A DNA stretch of 58,652 nucleotides from Opitutaceae bacterium (GTDB lineage Bacteria > Verrucomicrobiota > Verrucomicrobiia > Opitutales > Opitutaceae): assembly GCA_016795565.1 (NCBI GenBank), contig JAEUGW010000043.1:1-58652 (forward strand), written 5' to 3'. Within the stretch, counting starts at the first letter, position 1. Each line of letters opens with the position of its first letter. Positions 55,994-58,652 of this stretch are shown in pieces. The translations under genes were made by a program, and so were the position numbers. The notes beneath the pieces are model-generated. The model had not been told where the DNA came from. It made no database searches and saw nothing but the letters and a program-made list of their open reading frames with translations.

Positions 55994-56748
55994 GGCTTCA
56001 GCTCCACCCCGACCGGGCAATGGTCGCTGCCGTGCACGTCCGCCTCGATCCACGCCCGCTTGAGCCGCGGCTTCAGCGCGGCCGAGGCCATCACATAGTC
56101 GATGCGCCAGCCGACATTGTTGGCGCGAGCGTTGGCGCGGTAGGTCCACCAGCTGTAATGGCCCGCGCCCTTCTCAAAATGCCGGAAGGTGTCGATGAAT
56201 CCGGCGCCGACGAAATCGCGGAACCCGGCGCGCTCCTCGTCGGAGAAGCCCGGGTTGCCGACGTTCTCCTTCGGCCGCGCCAGGTCGATCTCCTCGTGCG
56301 CCACGTTGAGGTCGCCGCAGAAGAGCACCGGTTTTTTCTTTTCCAGCTTCCGCACGTGGGCCAGCAGCGCCCGGTCCCACGCCTGGCGGAAACCGAGGCG
56401 CGCCAGCTCCGGCTGCGCGTTGGGCACATAGACGCCTACCACGTAATGCCCGGCAAACTCCGCCGTGATGGCGCGCCCCTCGGCGTCGTGCTCCGGCGAG
56501 CCGAGGCCGAGCGCGACCGACAGCGGCTTGGTGCGCGTGAACAGCGCCGTGCCGCTGTAACCCTTTTTCTGCGCGGCGTTCCAGACCAGCTCGTAGCCCT
56601 TCGGCCACGCCACGCCCTGCACGTCGCCGGGCGTCGCCTTCACCTCCTGCAGGCAGATGACGTCGGCCTTGGCCGCGTCCATCCAGTCGAGCAGGCCCTT
56701 GCCGAGGGCGGCGCGAACACCGTTGACGTTCCACGAAAGCAATTTCAT
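55990..56748 (-). CDS. xth: Exodeoxyribonuclease III
   Basis: This 252-residue AP endonuclease of the EEP fold starts MKLLSWNVNGVRAALGKGLL and contains LQEVKATP (Glu34 metal ligand), LFCGDLNVAHEEIDL and the final GSDHCPVGVEL (catalytic His). It repairs abasic sites and digests 3' ends. Its TGA overlaps the SET gene GTG by 4 bases, so the two are made together. A long hydrophilic leader upstream would be unusual, so the ATG at 56748 is secure. Confidence 0.95.
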   Translation of the reverse strand: MKLLSWNVNGVRAALGKGLLDWMDAAKADVICLQEVKATPGDVQGVAWPKGYELVWNAAQKKGYSGTALFTRTKPLSVALGLGSPEHDAEGRAITAEFAGHYVVGVYVPNAQPELARLGFRQAWDRALLAHVRKLEKKKPVLFCGDLNVAHEEIDLARPKENVGNPGFSDEERAGFRDFVGAGFIDTFRHFEKGAGHYSWWTYRANARANNVGWRIDYVMASAALKPRLKRAWIEADVHGSDHCPVGVELKP

Positions 56749-56854
56749 GCGCGCCTAGTTCGCCGTTTCAAATGCCGGCTGCAACCTGTTTTGCCGGCCG
56801 GCCCAAACAATATCGGCCACAAAAAGAGCAAAATGAACACGCCTTTGCTCCTTC

Positions 56855-56926
56855 TGTAGCGGCGGTCTATGACCGCCGTCGAAATCCCCATAGTAAACGC
56901 CCGGCGGTCATAGACCGCCGCTACAG
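56855..56926. repeat. Family C inner-arm element, short copy
   Basis: TGTAGCGGCGGTCTATGACC and GGCGGTCATAGACCGCCGC are inverted arms separated by about 27 bases of unrelated sequence. The outer TATCCGAATAA ends are missing. It lies between xth and the next gene. Confidence 0.82.
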
Positions 56927-56991
56927 CCGCGAATGACACAAACCGCAGTTGCCACCTCCGGCGCGCCAGCCAACTTCCCTCTCCCATCCCC

Positions 56992-58500
56992 ATGTCCGCC
57001 TTCTCGCCCATCCCGCTCGGCCAGCGCATCCCCGGCAGCCCCCACTCCGTGGCCTGCAGCCTGCCAACCATGGCGGATGTCATCGGCTACGAGGAGGGGC
57101 GGCCCGAGACCACGAAGCACATCGCCTCGGGCTATCCGCGCTTCGTCGTCCACACCCACGCCAAGCGCCTGTGCGAGCACCTCGGCCGCCGGCCGGAACT
57201 CGCCGGCCGGTCGCTCTGGCTCGTCTCCTCCGCGAAAATGGCCGGTGCCCTCGCCGACCACCTCGGCCGCACCGGCGCGGCCGCCGCCACGCCGTTCACC
57301 ATCGAGGACATCGACGGCGTCGCGCACGCCGACACGCCCGCGCTGAATTCCCGCGCCAAGGTTTATCTCCAGAACATCGGCGGCTTCCTCTCCTCCCGCG
57401 CCGCCGAGGACCACCTCGTCCGCCTCGGCGTGCTGCCGGCCGCCGCACCGGAAAAACTTTTTTCGGGCGACGCCACCGCCGAGATCCGGCGCGTGCTGCG
57501 CGGCGCCTTCCCGGTCGCCGACGCCGACCTGCTGCTCGCCCCGAGCGGCATGAACGCCCTCTACGCCTCCTTCCGCGCCATCAGCACCGTGCAGGCCCGC
57601 GCCGGCCGCACCGCCTGGCTGCAGCTGGGCTGGCTCTACCTCGACAGCATCGCGCTGCTCAAAAAATTCACGCCCGACCCGGCGCGCGACTACCTGCACC
57701 ACGGCGACGTCACCGACCTCGCCGGCCTGGAAAAACTCCTCGCGACCCACGGCCCGCGCCTCGCCGGCCTCATCATCGAGGCGCCGACCAACCCGCTCAT
57801 CCAGACGGCCGACCTCGCCGCCGTCACCGCCCTCGCCCGCCGCCACGGCGCGAAGGTCATCCTCGATCCGGCCGTCAGCTCGCCGTTCAACGTCGATCTC
57901 CTGCCGCACGCCGACCTCGTTGCCACCAGCCTCACCAAATACACCGCCCACGAGGGCGACGTCATCGCCGGCGCCGTGGTCGTCAACGCCGCGCGCCCCG
58001 ACGCCGCCGAACTCCGCGCGCTCATCGCCGGCCACCTCGAACCCGTGCACGGCCGCGACCTCGCCCGCCTCGCCGCCCAGATCGGCGCCACGCCGGACGT
58101 CGTCGCGCGCATCAACGCCAGCACCCTCAAGGTTGCCGCATATCTCGAGAGTCACCCCGCCGTCGCCCAGGTCTGGTGGGCGCACCAGCCGGCGACGAAG
58201 GCCAATTATCTCAGGATATCCCGCACGCCCACTTCGCCCGGCTGCATGATTTCGTTCACGTTGAAGGGCCCGCTCGCAAAATTCTACGACGCAGTGCGCC
58301 TGCCCAAGGGCCCGAGCTTCGGCATGACGACGACGCTCATCTCACCGTTCGTCTATCTCGCGCACTACGACCTCGTCACCAGCGCGGCCGGCCGCGCCGA
58401 GCTCGCCGCCCACGGCCTCTCGCCTGACCTGCTCCGCCTCTGCATCGGCACCGAGCCCGCCGCCGACATCATCGCGACCCTGGCCGAAGCCCTCGCCTGA
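56992..58500 (+). CDS. Cystathionine gamma-synthase, fungal STR2/MET-7 type
   Basis: This 502-residue enzyme belongs to the Cys/Met-metabolism PLP family. Its N-terminal 110 residues (MSAFSPIPLGQRIPGSPHSV, then YEEGRPETTKHIASGYPRFV) resemble the extension of fungal cystathionine gamma-synthases and are absent from bacterial MetB, which has about 385 residues. The PLP lysine is Lys316 in SLTKYTAHEGDVIAG. The active-site PSGMNALYASFRA motif is near residue 183. The product would be cystathionine from O-acyl-homoserine and cysteine. A MetB annotation is possible but less exact. Confidence 0.85.
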   Translation: MSAFSPIPLGQRIPGSPHSVACSLPTMADVIGYEEGRPETTKHIASGYPRFVVHTHAKRLCEHLGRRPELAGRSLWLVSSAKMAGALADHLGRTGAAAATPFTIEDIDGVAHADTPALNSRAKVYLQNIGGFLSSRAAEDHLVRLGVLPAAAPEKLFSGDATAEIRRVLRGAFPVADADLLLAPSGMNALYASFRAISTVQARAGRTAWLQLGWLYLDSIALLKKFTPDPARDYLHHGDVTDLAGLEKLLATHGPRLAGLIIEAPTNPLIQTADLAAVTALARRHGAKVILDPAVSSPFNVDLLPHADLVATSLTKYTAHEGDVIAGAVVVNAARPDAAELRALIAGHLEPVHGRDLARLAAQIGATPDVVARINASTLKVAAYLESHPAVAQVWWAHQPATKANYLRISRTPTSPGCMISFTLKGPLAKFYDAVRLPKGPSFGMTTTLISPFVYLAHYDLVTSAAGRAELAAHGLSPDLLRLCIGTEPAADIIATLAEALA

Positions 58501-58512
58501 CCCCCCGCCTCC

Positions 58513-58534
58513 GGAAATGTGTAATATAATACGG
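58513..58534. repeat. Partial copy of the 14188 inverted repeat
   Basis: GGAAATGTGTAATATAATAC matches GGAAATTTGTAATACAATGC at 14188 at most positions, again directly after a stop codon. The right arm is missing; the insertion-sequence-like end begins at once, so that element may have truncated it. Confidence 0.55.
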
Positions 58535-58535
58535 C

Positions 58536-58652
58536 AAGTGTCACATGATGCAGGTCAGATAAGTGCCAGATGATGGAGGTCAGGTTAGGGCTGGTGGGTG
58601 AAGCAAGATATCCAGCGTGAACGTAGGTTGATGGTAGCCGCGGTGCGTCGAG
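58536..58652. mobile_element. Left end of a probable insertion sequence (cut by window edge)
   Basis: Two tandem 25-base repeats (58536-58560 and 58561-58585) share 21 of 25 positions, with the common blocks ATGATG and AGGTCAG. An open transposase-like frame begins just after. Multiple short terminal repeats are typical of the IS21 group and some others, but the family cannot be fixed. Confidence 0.5.
58598..58652 (+). CDS. N-terminus of a probable transposase or integrase (partial)
   Basis: From a GTG the visible residues are VKQDIQRERRLMVAAVRR, a basic helical start as in helix-turn-helix transposases of the IS481/IS21 type. Only 18 residues are in the window, so the call depends on the terminal repeats upstream. 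Sequence beyond the window is needed to identify it. Confidence 0.4.
   Translation, partial: MKQDIQRERRLMVAAVRR

Overview
The window is a high-GC chromosomal stretch that is almost entirely protein coding. It most resembles Opitutaceae-type Verrucomicrobiota. The grounds are the mix of bacterial genes with SWIB and SET domain proteins, a fungal-type cystathionine gamma-synthase, a rhombosortase with its target lipoprotein, and a very dense population of palindromic intergenic repeats. This placement is inferred from gene content; no rRNA or tRNA gene is present to confirm it.

Layout. 1-1592: a Phd/PIN toxin-antitoxin operon with a third membrane gene, then repeats. 1593-7978: a deoxyribose and aldehyde region with DeoC, a complete aldehyde dehydrogenase, a catalytically dead dehydrogenase-like protein, and a POT transporter. 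8234-9821: a type II restriction-modification pair joined by a G10 tract. 11469-16460: a tightly overlapping rhombotarget lipoprotein, rhombosortase, LplT and Aas operon, followed by a GNAT-aminotransferase fusion, a lipase, an arylamine N-acetyltransferase and two DMT transporters. 21984-29080: SWIB, a two-subunit ABC exporter, an RRM protein, a DCC-family protein and MgtE. 29186-32935: a TetR-controlled efflux operon (HlyD, ATPase, ABC-2). 33242-45913: MscS, TerC, Hsp20, a PatB-type lyase, DusB, MarC, a proline-rich membrane protein, an APC permease and a SpoU methyltransferase. 46180-46700: a ParE module between direct repeats. 46954-58500: a DUF885 peptidase, a TlpA-like protein, a second TerC, an AEC carrier, a BaiN-like flavoprotein, SYLF, CinA, SET, exonuclease III and a fungal-type cystathionine gamma-synthase. 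The last 120 bases look like the left end of an insertion sequence.

The strongest unusual signals are four. (1) Palindromic elements sit inside coding genes in frame; one family is read in the same frame and orientation in an ABC exporter and in an rRNA methyltransferase. (2) One palindromic repeat is inserted exactly at an overlapping stop/start junction between two ABC genes and is bracketed by a perfect 22-bp duplication that restores both genes. (3) A G10 tract lies where the reading frame decides whether the DNA methylase ends, runs on, or fuses to its endonuclease. (4) A rhombosortase is translationally coupled to lysophospholipid import and reacylation genes, which suggests a C-terminal lipid-anchoring and salvage unit.

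Limits: family calls rest on motifs read by eye, without database searches. Start codons are chosen from family length, overlaps and nearby sequence and are often uncertain because clear Shine-Dalgarno sequences are rare here.
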